Shown here piece after piece: positions 7,881-15,603 of a stretch of DNA of 42,707 nucleotides (positions are counted from its first letter, which is position 1; each line of letters begins with the position of its first letter). The notes beneath the pieces are model-generated. The model was not told where the DNA came from. It saw nothing but the letters and a program-made list of their open reading frames with translations, and searched no databases. This DNA comes from CBDUQI01 sp965369325. GTDB taxonomy: Bacteria; Pseudomonadota; Gammaproteobacteria; Steroidobacterales; JBCBZW01. The position numbers were made by a program, and so were the translations under genes. The DNA lies in NCBI GenBank assembly GCA_965369325.1, contig CBDUQI010000023.1, forward strand, positions 1 to 42,707, given 5' to 3'.

Positions 7881-10019
7881 CTAAATAGCGATCAGGGCCG
7901 TCATCGCGCCCCCAATATCAGTCACGCTTGGCACTGCCGCATCCAGTAGCAGCGGGCTGTGCGGGCTTGGAATATCCGGCATCGCCAGACGCCGCACCGG
8001 CGCGTCCAGATCGAAGAAGACCTCCTCGGTCAGGCAGGCCGCGATCTCTGCACCAAACCCGGCGCTGATGTTGTCTTCGTGAACGATCAGGCAACGATTG
8101 GTTTTGCGGATAGAGGCCAGGACAGCCGCTTTGTCCCACGGCACCAGCGTGCGCAGGTCGATCACTTCAATGTCCTGCTCCAATTGTGTTGCCGCCTGCA
8201 GGCAGCGCGACACCATCGCGCCCCAACTCACCACGGTAAGCGCCGCGCCTTCGCGCACGACGTTCGCCTGCCCGAATGGCAGCATGTACTCATCGCCCGG
8301 ATACGGACGACGGGCGCTGGCATCATCCAGCAACGAGCGGTGCTCGAAGAACACCACCGGGTCGTTGCCGCGAATAGCGGTGCGTAGCAACCCGGCCGCG
8401 TCACTGGCGTTGGACGGCATGGCCAGTTTCCAGCCCACCGCGTGGGCCCACTTGACCTCGCCGCTCTGGCTGTGCCACGGGTCGCCGCACTTAAAGAACC
8501 CACCCGGCATTCTGACCACCATCGGGGCGGCGAAGCGGTTGTTGGTCCGCCAGCGCATGGTGCCGCAATCGTTCAACTGCTCTTCGGCCGGATCGGCGTA
8601 TTTGCGAAACTGAATTTCAGGCACCGGCATCAGCCCGGCCAGGGCCATGCCGACCGCACGGCCGATAATGCCTTCCTCGGACAGGCTGGTATCAAACACA
8701 CGGCCTTCGCCATGCTTTTGCTGCAGCCCCATGGTGGCCGCATGCACGCCGCCCTTGCGTCCCACATCCTCACCAAACACGACCACGCGGGAATCACGCG
8801 CCAGCTCGCTATCCAGTGTCTGGCGGATTGCGGTAAGCATGTTGATCCGTCCGCCCTCTATCACCGGCGCGGTGTCACTGACGGTGCTCAGCCCGAGTTC
8901 GGCGGCGCGACCGCCCATTTGTTGTACGTTGTGCTGACCGCCTTCGAAAAATGCGTGGCGGGTGACGGTGGCTGGATCCGGCATGGGTTGCGCCTGCGCC
9001 TGCTGCGCCGCCTCGGCCACCTCCGCCTGTACCTCCTGCTCCAAGGCTTCCCACTGCGCGTCGCTCATCAGCGCGGGCACCAGCATGGTCTTAAACCGGG
9101 GCAGCGGATCACGTGCTTGCTCCGCCGCCAGCACCTGCGCATCTTTGTAGGTCTGGGTGTCTTGCGCCGAATGCCCGCACAAACGCGGCACGGTCAGACG
9201 CACCAGTGCGGGGCCCTGCCAGCTACGCACGTGCGCCACTGCGCGTCCGAGCACAGCGCTCAGCGCCATCGCATCAGTGCCATCACCATCTGCCAGGTAT
9301 AGGTTTTTGAAGCCGCTGAGGTTGGCCGCGATGTTGCAGCCCGGGGTTTGCATATCGGAACTGACAGAAATGCCGTAGCCGTTGTCCTCGATGTAAAACA
9401 GCATTGGCAGCTTCAACGTGGTCGCCATCGTCAGCGCCGACCAAAAGCCGTTGGTCGAGCAAGAAGCTTCGCCGCCGTGCGCGACGCCTATGGCTCCGCG
9501 GTACTGACTCTCGCCCAATAGATCATGCCGATAGCGCACCGACTGAGCCCAGCCGGCCACCGGCGTGTACTGCGCGCCAACACCGCCGCACATGGGCAGC
9601 ATGGAAGGCGCATCGACGCCCGGGTGATTGAACACCACTCCGATATCGCGGCCATCGCTAAAACCGCCTGCCCGCATCATTGGGGCCGCCAATGCCTGCT
9701 GCGGCGACAGCCCGATGCCGAGCATCAGAGGCCGCGATCGATAGTAGCCGTTGATCGCATCATGCGGGTGGTCAAGCAATTGCGAGAGCACCAGTTGCGA
9801 CAGATCATGCCCACGTGCAGAGAACTGGTAGAACAGCTTGCGCGCTGGCAACAGCGTGTTCTCTTCGAGGTCATCCAGCGCGCGGGAGGTTAGCAGCATG
9901 CGCGCAACATGTTTCCAGTCGGGCTGCCAACGAGGGCTGGGGTCGGCCGCCCAGCGGCGTCGGGGCACGGCGTGGTAGGTATCAGAGGTGCTCGAGGGCG
10001 AGGTTGGCACTGCGCTCAT
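7881..10019 (-). CDS. 2-oxo acid dehydrogenase E1, fused alpha and beta subunits
   Basis: 712-residue thiamine-diphosphate enzyme with the E1 alpha half first and the transketolase-like beta half from about residue 385 (VVVFGEDVGRKGGVH). This resembles branched-chain-type E1 proteins fused in one chain. The cofactor region is HGGEAS at 181-186 and EDNGYGIS at 211-218, so the usual GDG and NN are replaced by GGE and DN. The frame is open to 10070; I use the ATG at 10019 because AAGGA lies about 9 bases upstream. It would decarboxylate a 2-oxo acid and acylate the E2 encoded just downstream. The substrate is unproven: branched-chain 2-oxo acids or phenylpyruvate. Confidence 0.88.
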   Translation of the reverse strand: MSAVPTSPSSTSDTYHAVPRRRWAADPSPRWQPDWKHVARMLLTSRALDDLEENTLLPARKLFYQFSARGHDLSQLVLSQLLDHPHDAINGYYRSRPLMLGIGLSPQQALAAPMMRAGGFSDGRDIGVVFNHPGVDAPSMLPMCGGVGAQYTPVAGWAQSVRYRHDLLGESQYRGAIGVAHGGEASCSTNGFWSALTMATTLKLPMLFYIEDNGYGISVSSDMQTPGCNIAANLSGFKNLYLADGDGTDAMALSAVLGRAVAHVRSWQGPALVRLTVPRLCGHSAQDTQTYKDAQVLAAEQARDPLPRFKTMLVPALMSDAQWEALEQEVQAEVAEAAQQAQAQPMPDPATVTRHAFFEGGQHNVQQMGGRAAELGLSTVSDTAPVIEGGRINMLTAIRQTLDSELARDSRVVVFGEDVGRKGGVHAATMGLQQKHGEGRVFDTSLSEEGIIGRAVGMALAGLMPVPEIQFRKYADPAEEQLNDCGTMRWRTNNRFAAPMVVRMPGGFFKCGDPWHSQSGEVKWAHAVGWKLAMPSNASDAAGLLRTAIRGNDPVVFFEHRSLLDDASARRPYPGDEYMLPFGQANVVREGAALTVVSWGAMVSRCLQAATQLEQDIEVIDLRTLVPWDKAAVLASIRKTNRCLIVHEDNISAGFGAEIAACLTEEVFFDLDAPVRRLAMPDIPSPHSPLLLDAAVPSVTDIGGAMTALIAI

Positions 10020-10111
10020 ATCACTGGATTCCTTATTATTCGCTGTCCGCGCAATTTTATGCTTTATCAAGAGGAATCGGGTTCTTCTTTTAGCGGTATA
10101 TTTTGCTGATA

Positions 10112-10134
10112 TGGTATTATCTACCTTGATACTA
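10112..10134. promoter_or_regulatory. Candidate lrp promoter with overlapping dyad operator
   Basis: An extended -10 element, TGG then TATTAT (10115-10120), lies upstream of the regulator gene in a clearly A+T-rich gap. It overlaps an imperfect 20-base dyad centred between 10124 and 10125 (TANTATCNA on the left arm and its complement on the right, 7 of 10 positions symmetric). Lrp/AsnC proteins often bind such sites in the divergent gap to control themselves and the neighbour. No good -35 box is seen, and this is pattern reading only. Confidence 0.35.
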
Positions 10135-10157
10135 TGAATATCCGGAATATTATTCTC

Positions 10158-10622
10158 ATGCAGCGAATCGACAAGACAATTTTGCAGGCGCTACAGGAAG
10201 ACGGACGTATCTCCAACAAGGATCTGGCAGCACAGGTCTCGCTCTCCACCTCACCGTGCTGGCGCCGGGTGAGGGACCTGGAGCGGGAGGGGTTAGTGGA
10301 TGGTTATGTCGCCCTGCTCAACCGCGAAGCCCTGGGCTTTGGCCTGCTGGCACTGGTGCATATCTCGTTGGACAACCACCATGCGGAAACCGTGGATGCA
10401 TTTGATCGGGCGATCCAGGACTGGCCGCAGGTGCTTGAGTGTCACAAGATCAGCGGCGAGTACGACTACATGCTGAAAGTGGTTGCGCGGGACCTCGCCA
10501 GCTACGATCAATTTATCTCAATGCATCTACAGCAACTGGCTTTCATTCGCGCAATGAATACAACCTTCTCGATGCGTCAGCCCAAATACACCACGGCGTT
10601 GCCATTAGAGCTCACCGAGTAA
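10158..10622 (+). CDS. Lrp/AsnC-family transcriptional regulator
   Basis: 154-residue regulator with an N-terminal helix-turn-helix (LQEDGRISNKDLAAQVSL, then SPCWRRVRDLEREG) and a C-terminal RAM/AsnC ligand domain with GEYDYMLKVVARD. ATG codons at 10134 and 10158 are both possible. I prefer 10158 because the protein then begins MQRIDKTIL like other family members, a GGA lies 9 bases upstream, and the likely transcript start would leave almost no leader for 10134. It is divergent from the E1-E2 operon, so it probably senses an amino acid and controls that operon. Phenylalanine or a branched-chain amino acid are the obvious candidates. Confidence 0.9.
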   Translation: MQRIDKTILQALQEDGRISNKDLAAQVSLSTSPCWRRVRDLEREGLVDGYVALLNREALGFGLLALVHISLDNHHAETVDAFDRAIQDWPQVLECHKISGEYDYMLKVVARDLASYDQFISMHLQQLAFIRAMNTTFSMRQPKYTTALPLELTE

Positions 10623-10643
10623 TAGTCACAAACGAAACGGCAG

Positions 10644-10672
10644 TTGTACTGGGCAAGATGGCGTGATACATA
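10644..10672 (+). promoter_or_regulatory. Candidate promoter of the arginine operon
   Basis: TTGTAC at 10644-10649 and TGATACATA (extended -10, hexamer 10667-10672) are separated by 17 bases. The hexamers match consensus poorly (3 of 6 each). If real, transcription would start at about 10679, exactly the A of the leader-peptide ATG. That would explain why no ribosome binding site is visible there. Confidence 0.3.
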
Positions 10673-10678
10673 GCACTC

Positions 10679-10771
10679 ATGAACCTTGCTGCGAACAACT
10701 GGGCTGTGCCCACCCCCCTGCGCCGACGTACGCTGCGACGTCGCGTTGAGCCATGCGCTGGGTATCCGTAG
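10679..10771 (+). CDS. Putative arginine leader peptide
   Basis: A 30-codon ORF just upstream of the arg genes. It begins MNLAANNWAVPTPL, continues RRRTLRRR, and ends VEPCAGYP before TAG at 10769. Six of eight consecutive codons (10721-10744) are arginine: CGC, CGA, CGT, then CGA, CGT, CGC. The stop codon lies 6 bases after a segment able to form an antiterminator with the 5' arm of the following terminator. That is the layout of amino-acid leader peptides such as those of trp, his and phe. There is no visible Shine-Dalgarno; either the mRNA is leaderless or a later start (GTG 10706) is used. Not a database-recognised gene as far as I know. Confidence 0.65.
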   Translation: MNLAANNWAVPTPLRRRTLRRRVEPCAGYP

Positions 10772-10832
10772 CTTAAGCAGTTCGTCATTTACGAACGACC
10801 AGGAACCCGGCCACTGCGCTGGGTTTTTTTTT
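10754..10832 (+). terminator. Arginine attenuator: antiterminator segment and intrinsic terminator
   Basis: The terminator stem pairs 10804-10811 (AACCCGGC) with 10818-10825 (GCTGGGTT, one G-U pair), has a six-base loop, and is followed by nine T (10824-10832). The ten bases TGCGCTGGGT at 10815-10824 are repeated exactly at 10754-10763. So the upstream copy can pair with the same 5' arm and exclude the terminator. Between the competing segments is a perfect hairpin GTTCGT-CATTT-ACGAAC (10780-10796), which would bring them together. A ribosome at the leader stop codon would cover 10754-10763 and favour termination. One stalled at the Arg codons would leave it free. Confidence 0.75.
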
Positions 10833-10871
10833 GCAAGACGCGCCAAAAACTGGCGAAGGAGCACCTCTGGG

Positions 10872-11870
10872 ATGCGACACTTTTTGACCACGGCAGATTG
10901 GAGCCGACAAGAGTTGCAACAGATTCTGGACAGCGCTGCGGAGTTAAAGCGTAGCCCGTTACAACCGCATCTGGCAGGGCGCAGTGTTGCGTTGCTGTTC
11001 CTCAATCCGTCGATGCGCACGCGCACCTCCTTCGAACTGGGCACTTGGCAGATGGGAGGCCACGCCGTGGTGCTGCAACCGGGCAAAGACGCATGGGGCA
11101 TAGAATTCGATCCCGGCGTGGTGATGGACGGCGAGGCTGAAGAGCACGTTCAGGAAGTCGCCGGCGTGTTATCGCGCTACGTGGACATGATCGGCATTCG
11201 CGCCTTCCCGCGCTTTCAGGACTGGTCGGTAGATCGACAGGACCGCTACATTACGACGCTGGCCCAGCACGCCTCGGTGCCCGTGATCAATATGGAAACG
11301 ATTACCCATCCGTGCCAGGAAATGGCGTTGATGCACACCATCCAGGAGCACCTGGGCGAGCCGGACAATCGCAAATTCGTGCTGACCTGGACCTATCATC
11401 CCAAGCCGCTGAACACCGCGGTCGCTAATTCGGCGCTGTTGATCGCGAGCAAGTTCGGCATGGACGTTACCCTGCTGTGCCCCAACGAGGAGTATCTGCT
11501 GGATGAGCGCTATCTGCGTATCGCGAAACAAAACGTCGCGCAGTACGGCGGCAGCTTCAATGTGAGTCACGACATTGAGTCCGCATACTCGGGCGCCCAG
11601 GTGGTGTATGCCAAAAGTTGGGGCGCACTGCCTTACTTCGGTCGCTGGGAGCAGGAGCAACCGATGCGCGAACAATCACGGCACTTCATGGTAGATGAGC
11701 AGAAGATGGCGCTGACCGACAACGCCCTGTTCAGTCACTGCCTGCCCGTGCGGCGGAACGTAAAAGTCTCTGATGCGGTGCTGAATTCGCCGCGTTGCGT
11801 CGCTATCGACGAGGCGGAAAACCGGCTGCATGTGCAAAAAGCGCTGATGAGCCATCTGATCAGTACGTGA
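10872..11870 (+). CDS. argF': N-acetylornithine carbamoyltransferase
   Basis: 332-residue transcarbamylase of the xanthomonad AOTCase type. It makes N-acetylcitrulline from N-acetylornithine and carbamoyl phosphate in the cytoplasm. Visible features: carbamoyl-phosphate loop SMRTRT at residues 47-52, the AOTCase-like EEHVQEVAGVLSRYVD, METITHPCQE, TYHPKPLNTAVANSAL, and HCLPVRRN near 288-295. These are shared with the Xanthomonas enzyme rather than with ordinary ornithine transcarbamylase. The frame is open back to 10686, but the ATG at 10872 has AAGGAG about 10 bases upstream and starts the family N-terminus. First structural gene behind the arginine attenuator. Confidence 0.93.
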   Translation: MRHFLTTADWSRQELQQILDSAAELKRSPLQPHLAGRSVALLFLNPSMRTRTSFELGTWQMGGHAVVLQPGKDAWGIEFDPGVVMDGEAEEHVQEVAGVLSRYVDMIGIRAFPRFQDWSVDRQDRYITTLAQHASVPVINMETITHPCQEMALMHTIQEHLGEPDNRKFVLTWTYHPKPLNTAVANSALLIASKFGMDVTLLCPNEEYLLDERYLRIAKQNVAQYGGSFNVSHDIESAYSGAQVVYAKSWGALPYFGRWEQEQPMREQSRHFMVDEQKMALTDNALFSHCLPVRRNVKVSDAVLNSPRCVAIDEAENRLHVQKALMSHLIST

Positions 11871-11926
11871 TGATGATAATCAGCAATACACCCGCCAACC
11901 CTATCGTTTGTTGTATCTGTCCGCCC

Positions 11927-11944
11927 GCCGGCGTGGCCGCCGGC
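11927..11944 (+). other. Hairpin upstream of argG
   Basis: Perfect six-base-pair inverted repeat GCCGGC / GCCGGC with a six-base loop, ending 6 bases before the GGAG that serves argG. It may influence message stability or translation between argF' and argG. There is no T run. Confidence 0.3.
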
Positions 11945-11960
11945 ACCCTGGAGATAATTC

Positions 11961-13160
11961 ATGAGTAAACCTGAAGTCGTCCTCGCCTTCTCGGGCGGCC
12001 TGGATACTAGCTACTGCGTGCCGTGGCTGCGTGAGCAGGGGTACGAGGTCATCACGCTCTACGTAAACTCCGGCGGTGTCAGCGAACAGGAGGTCGCCGC
12101 GATCGAAGCGCGCGCCTATGAACTGGGCGCGCGCGAGCACATCAGCTGGTCCGCCGGACCGGCGTTGTGGGATCAGGTGGTGGTGCCGCTGTTGCAAGCC
12201 GGGGCGTCTTATCAGGACCAATACCCGTTGTTGTGCTCAGACCGCTATCTGGTCGTGCAGAAGTCACTGGAAATATGTCGTGAGCGTGACACCCCCTACT
12301 TCGCGCACGGCTGCACCGGAATGGGCAATGACCAGGTGCGTTTTGACGTGGCGGCCAGATCGCTGGGCGGCGTGCAGATCATCGCCCCCGTTCGCGAGGC
12401 GCAGGCCGACGTGGATGACGTGCGGGCCTACGAGCAGGCGTATCTGGCGGAACGTGGATTTAGCGTAAGCGCGAAATCCGCTCAATACACGGTCAACGAG
12501 AATCTGCTGGGCGTTACCGTCTCCGGCTCGGAAATTGACGAGTGGAAGGAGCCGGGTCCTGGCAGCTTTATGCTCTGCGCACACCCCGACGACTGGCCAG
12601 ACGCACCGCACCGCACCGCAGTCACCTTTGAAGCCGGCACGCCGGTGGCGCTGAACGGTAAGGCTATCGCCGGGCACGAGATGCTAGCGCAGTTAAATCG
12701 TACGTTGGGCGCTTACGGCGTTGGACGCGGTATCTACACGGGCGACACCTGCGTAGGTCTCAAAGGCCGAATTGTGTTTGAAGCCCCAGGCCTGCACGCC
12801 TTGCAAATCGCCCACCGGGCGCTGGAAGAGGCGGTTAGCACACGGCTGCAAAATCAGTTCAAACCGCAGGTCGCCCACAAGTGGGTGGAACTCGTTTACC
12901 AGGGTTTCTTCTACGATCCGCTCAAGGCTGATCTGGAAGCCTACTTGCGCTCTTCGCAGCGCCGGGTGAACGGTACGGTGCAACTGCATACCGCAGGTGG
13001 CTCGCTCAGCGCGGTTGGGGTGGACTCAGCCCACATTCTGAAGTCCAGCGAAGCCGTTTATGCCCAGAAGGCCAGTTGGAATGCCACCGAGGCAACCGGC
13101 TTTATTAAACTCTTCGGCCAGAGCTCTATGCTCTGGGCTGAAGTCAACGCCAAGAAGTAG
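11961..13160 (+). CDS. argG: Argininosuccinate synthase
   Basis: 399-residue enzyme joining citrulline and aspartate with ATP cleavage to AMP. The PP-loop AFSGGLDTS is at residues 9-17, and YFAHGCTGMGNDQVRFD is the family's second signature. Length is normal for the roughly 400-residue bacterial class. ATG 11961 follows GGAG by 7 bases. It is second in the arginine cluster, 90 bases after argF', and 8 bases before the deacetylase gene. Its substrate citrulline comes here from deacetylation of N-acetylcitrulline rather than from ornithine. Confidence 0.96.
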   Translation: MSKPEVVLAFSGGLDTSYCVPWLREQGYEVITLYVNSGGVSEQEVAAIEARAYELGAREHISWSAGPALWDQVVVPLLQAGASYQDQYPLLCSDRYLVVQKSLEICRERDTPYFAHGCTGMGNDQVRFDVAARSLGGVQIIAPVREAQADVDDVRAYEQAYLAERGFSVSAKSAQYTVNENLLGVTVSGSEIDEWKEPGPGSFMLCAHPDDWPDAPHRTAVTFEAGTPVALNGKAIAGHEMLAQLNRTLGAYGVGRGIYTGDTCVGLKGRIVFEAPGLHALQIAHRALEEAVSTRLQNQFKPQVAHKWVELVYQGFFYDPLKADLEAYLRSSQRRVNGTVQLHTAGGSLSAVGVDSAHILKSSEAVYAQKASWNATEATGFIKLFGQSSMLWAEVNAKK

Positions 13161-13168
13161 CCGCGCCC

Positions 13169-14272
13169 ATGCAGCAACTGTTAGCCCATCTGAAACAACT
13201 GGTCGGCTTCGACACGCGCAATCCCCCTCGCCAGATCGACGGCGACGGCTTGTTTGCTTACCTGCAGGCGCAACTGCCGGACTTCGAGCATCAGTTGAAC
13301 GATCACGGCGAAGGCTGTGTGTCGCTGCTGAGTGTGCGCGGCAGGCCCCGCATTTTGTTCAACTTTCACGTCGACACCGTCCCTGACAGTAATCAGTGGC
13401 AACGCGACCCGCACGCGCTGGAGGTGATTGACGAGCGCGCTTACGGTCTGGGTGCGTGTGACATCAAAGGGGCGGCCGCTTGCATGCTCACCGCCGCACA
13501 GGCGGGCCAGCACGATGTCGCGTTGCTGTTCAGCTCCGACGAGGAAGCAGGCAGCAGCCAGTGTATCAGCCGCTTTCTTGCCACCGACCACGGCTATACT
13601 CACGTGGTCGTCGCCGAGCCGACGCAGGCGCGCGCGGTATTGGCGCATCGCGGGGTATTGTCCCTGGCACTGACATTTACAGGGGTGCCGGGCCACGCCT
13701 CCTCTGCCCAGGCGCTGCAACAAAATGCGATCCACCGAGCGTCTCAATGGATAGGCCGCGCCATCGCATTTGCGCGCGCACAAGGCGGGGAGCAGTTTCA
13801 GAATCTGACCGGCTTGCCATTGAACGTCGGTACGATTCGTGGCGGTATCAAGAACAACATTATCGCGCCGGACTGCCACATCACCGTCGGCATGCGACCG
13901 TTGCCGGGGCAACGCTTCGACGCTCTGGAGCAAGCGCTGCTGGATGAGGTCTCCCCTTCTGGCTGTGCCAGCATGCGCCGCAGCTTCGCCGGGCCCACCC
14001 TGCCCAGCGAACACGCGTTTGCCAGCGACACCGATCCGTTTGCACGGGTAAGCGCGTTCGCCGATGCACTGGGGCTACCCACTGGGCCCGCCGTCGATTT
14101 CTGGACTGAGGCCGCGTTGTTCTCCGCGGCCGGCATATGCGCCGTTGTTTACGGCCCGGGCGACATCGCGCAGGCGCACACCGCCGATGAATGGGTAGCG
14201 CTTTCCCAGCTGCGCGACGTGCATGCCGCCTACGCGCGTATCCTGGAGCAGCAAGGGGCCCAACTGCCATGA
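13169..14272 (+). CDS. argE: N-acetylcitrulline/N-acetylornithine deacetylase, M20 family
   Basis: 367-residue M20 metallopeptidase-fold deacetylase. Two-metal site residues are visible: His67 and Asp69 (FHVDTVP), Asp98 (GACDIKG), Glu125 and Glu126 (DEEAG), and a C-terminal histidine in AHTADEWV. With an acetylornithine carbamoyltransferase in the same operon, the physiological substrate is most likely N-acetylcitrulline, giving citrulline for ArgG. That is known for the xanthomonad pathway and inferred here. ATG 13169 lies 8 bases after argG. The TGA overlaps the ATG of the kinase-synthase gene (ATGA). Confidence 0.9.
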   Translation: MQQLLAHLKQLVGFDTRNPPRQIDGDGLFAYLQAQLPDFEHQLNDHGEGCVSLLSVRGRPRILFNFHVDTVPDSNQWQRDPHALEVIDERAYGLGACDIKGAAACMLTAAQAGQHDVALLFSSDEEAGSSQCISRFLATDHGYTHVVVAEPTQARAVLAHRGVLSLALTFTGVPGHASSAQALQQNAIHRASQWIGRAIAFARAQGGEQFQNLTGLPLNVGTIRGGIKNNIIAPDCHITVGMRPLPGQRFDALEQALLDEVSPSGCASMRRSFAGPTLPSEHAFASDTDPFARVSAFADALGLPTGPAVDFWTEAALFSAAGICAVVYGPGDIAQAHTADEWVALSQLRDVHAAYARILEQQGAQLP

Positions 14273-15603
14273 GCATGGTGAGCGAGCAAGAACGCAAAAC
14301 CCGTATGCTGATTATCCGATTGCTGAGCAACATCGGCAGTACTCGGGAGATTCGTCAATACCTCAAACGCTTTGCCAACCTCGACCGCTCCCGGTTCGCA
14401 GTCGTCAAAGTCGGCGGGGCGGTGCTGCGAGATGATCTGGATAGCCTGGCCGATTCACTCAGCTTCCTGCATCAGGTAGGGCTGCTGCCCATTGTGATTC
14501 ACGGAGCCGGCCCCCAACTAGATCAGGCGATGAGCGCGGCGGGCATCGAGAAGCAAACCTACGACGGCCTACGGGTGACCCCCCGCGAAGGCATCGGGGT
14601 AGTACGCCGGGTGATGTTGGATCAGAACCTACGGCTGGTAGAAGCGCTTGACCGAGTTGGCACGCGCGCTCGGGCGATCACCAGTGGCGTGTTCGAGGCG
14701 CAATGGAAAGACCGCGAACAACTAGGTTATGTCGGCGATGTCTGCGACGTTCATCTGCAGAGCGTGCGCGCGAGCATCGAGGCCAACGCCATCCCCGTAC
14801 TCACCTGCATGGGCGAGACCGCCGACGGGCAAAAACTAAACATCAACGCCGATGCGGCCGCCAACGAGCTGGTGCGGGCAGTGGAGCCGTTCAAGGTAAT
14901 CTTCCTCACGGCCACGGGCGGGTTGCTGGACGCGAACGAGGCGTTGATATCCTCGATCAATCTGCGCAGTGATTTCGAACTATTAATGAAGCAGCCCTGG
15001 GTGCACTCCGGCATGCGTTTGAAGCTGGCCCAGATTAACCAGCTGTTGCACGATCTGCCGCCCGCCTCGTCCGTATCCATGACCCGTCCGGAAGAACTGG
15101 CCAAAGAGCTCTTCACGCATGCGGGCTCCGGCACGCTCGTGCGTCGCGGGGAACGTATCGATACCTACCAAGCGTGGGCAAAGGTGGATCGGAGTGCGTT
15201 GCAGCGCCTGATCGAGAGTGCCTTCGCGCGGCCACTGGCGCCGGATTACTTCACCCGCACACCGCTGGAGGTTTGTTATCTCACCGAATGTTCTCGCGCG
15301 GGTGCGGTTATCTCAAAGTGGGCGGAGTATCCACTGCTGGACAAATTTGTCGTCGCCGACGCGGCCCGTGGTGAAGGGTTGGGCCGCGCCGTGTGGGAGA
15401 CCATCCGCCGGGAGCACACTCAGTTGATCTGGCGCGCGCGACACGACAATCCGATCAACGACTTTTACTTTCAGGAATCGGACGGCTGTATTAAGGATGG
15501 CGAATGGAATGCCTTCTGGTACGGCATTGAGGATATGCGAGAAGTCGAGGCCTGCGCCGCGCACCTCATCGCCCGCCCCGCCACCTTATTGGACCCAAGA
15601 TGA
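14269..15603 (+). CDS. argAB: Bifunctional N-acetylglutamate synthase/kinase
   Basis: 444-residue fusion as in Xanthomonas. An amino-acid kinase domain (VVKVGGAVL near 45-53, VIHGAGPQLDQAM, NINADAAANELVRA) is followed from about residue 300 by a GNAT acetyltransferase domain (VVADAARGEGLGRAVWE is the acetyl-CoA loop). It carries out the first two steps, acetylation of glutamate and its phosphorylation, so it is the expected point of feedback inhibition by arginine. The frame is open from 14191, but ATG 14269 overlaps the upstream stop and gives the family length; ATG 14275 is an alternative. The stop overlaps the argC ATG (ATGA). Confidence 0.92.
   Translation: MSMVSEQERKTRMLIIRLLSNIGSTREIRQYLKRFANLDRSRFAVVKVGGAVLRDDLDSLADSLSFLHQVGLLPIVIHGAGPQLDQAMSAAGIEKQTYDGLRVTPREGIGVVRRVMLDQNLRLVEALDRVGTRARAITSGVFEAQWKDREQLGYVGDVCDVHLQSVRASIEANAIPVLTCMGETADGQKLNINADAAANELVRAVEPFKVIFLTATGGLLDANEALISSINLRSDFELLMKQPWVHSGMRLKLAQINQLLHDLPPASSVSMTRPEELAKELFTHAGSGTLVRRGERIDTYQAWAKVDRSALQRLIESAFARPLAPDYFTRTPLEVCYLTECSRAGAVISKWAEYPLLDKFVVADAARGEGLGRAVWETIRREHTQLIWRARHDNPINDFYFQESDGCIKDGEWNAFWYGIEDMREVEACAAHLIARPATLLDPR

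Noticed and set aside
8442..9302. 286-codon plus-strand ORF
   Set aside because: Antisense to the fused E1 gene; composition rich in His, Arg and Gly, with no motif.
10686..10871. Upstream extension of the argF' reading frame
   Set aside because: It would run through the attenuator terminator and encodes no family sequence; the ATG at 10872 has its own AAGGAG.
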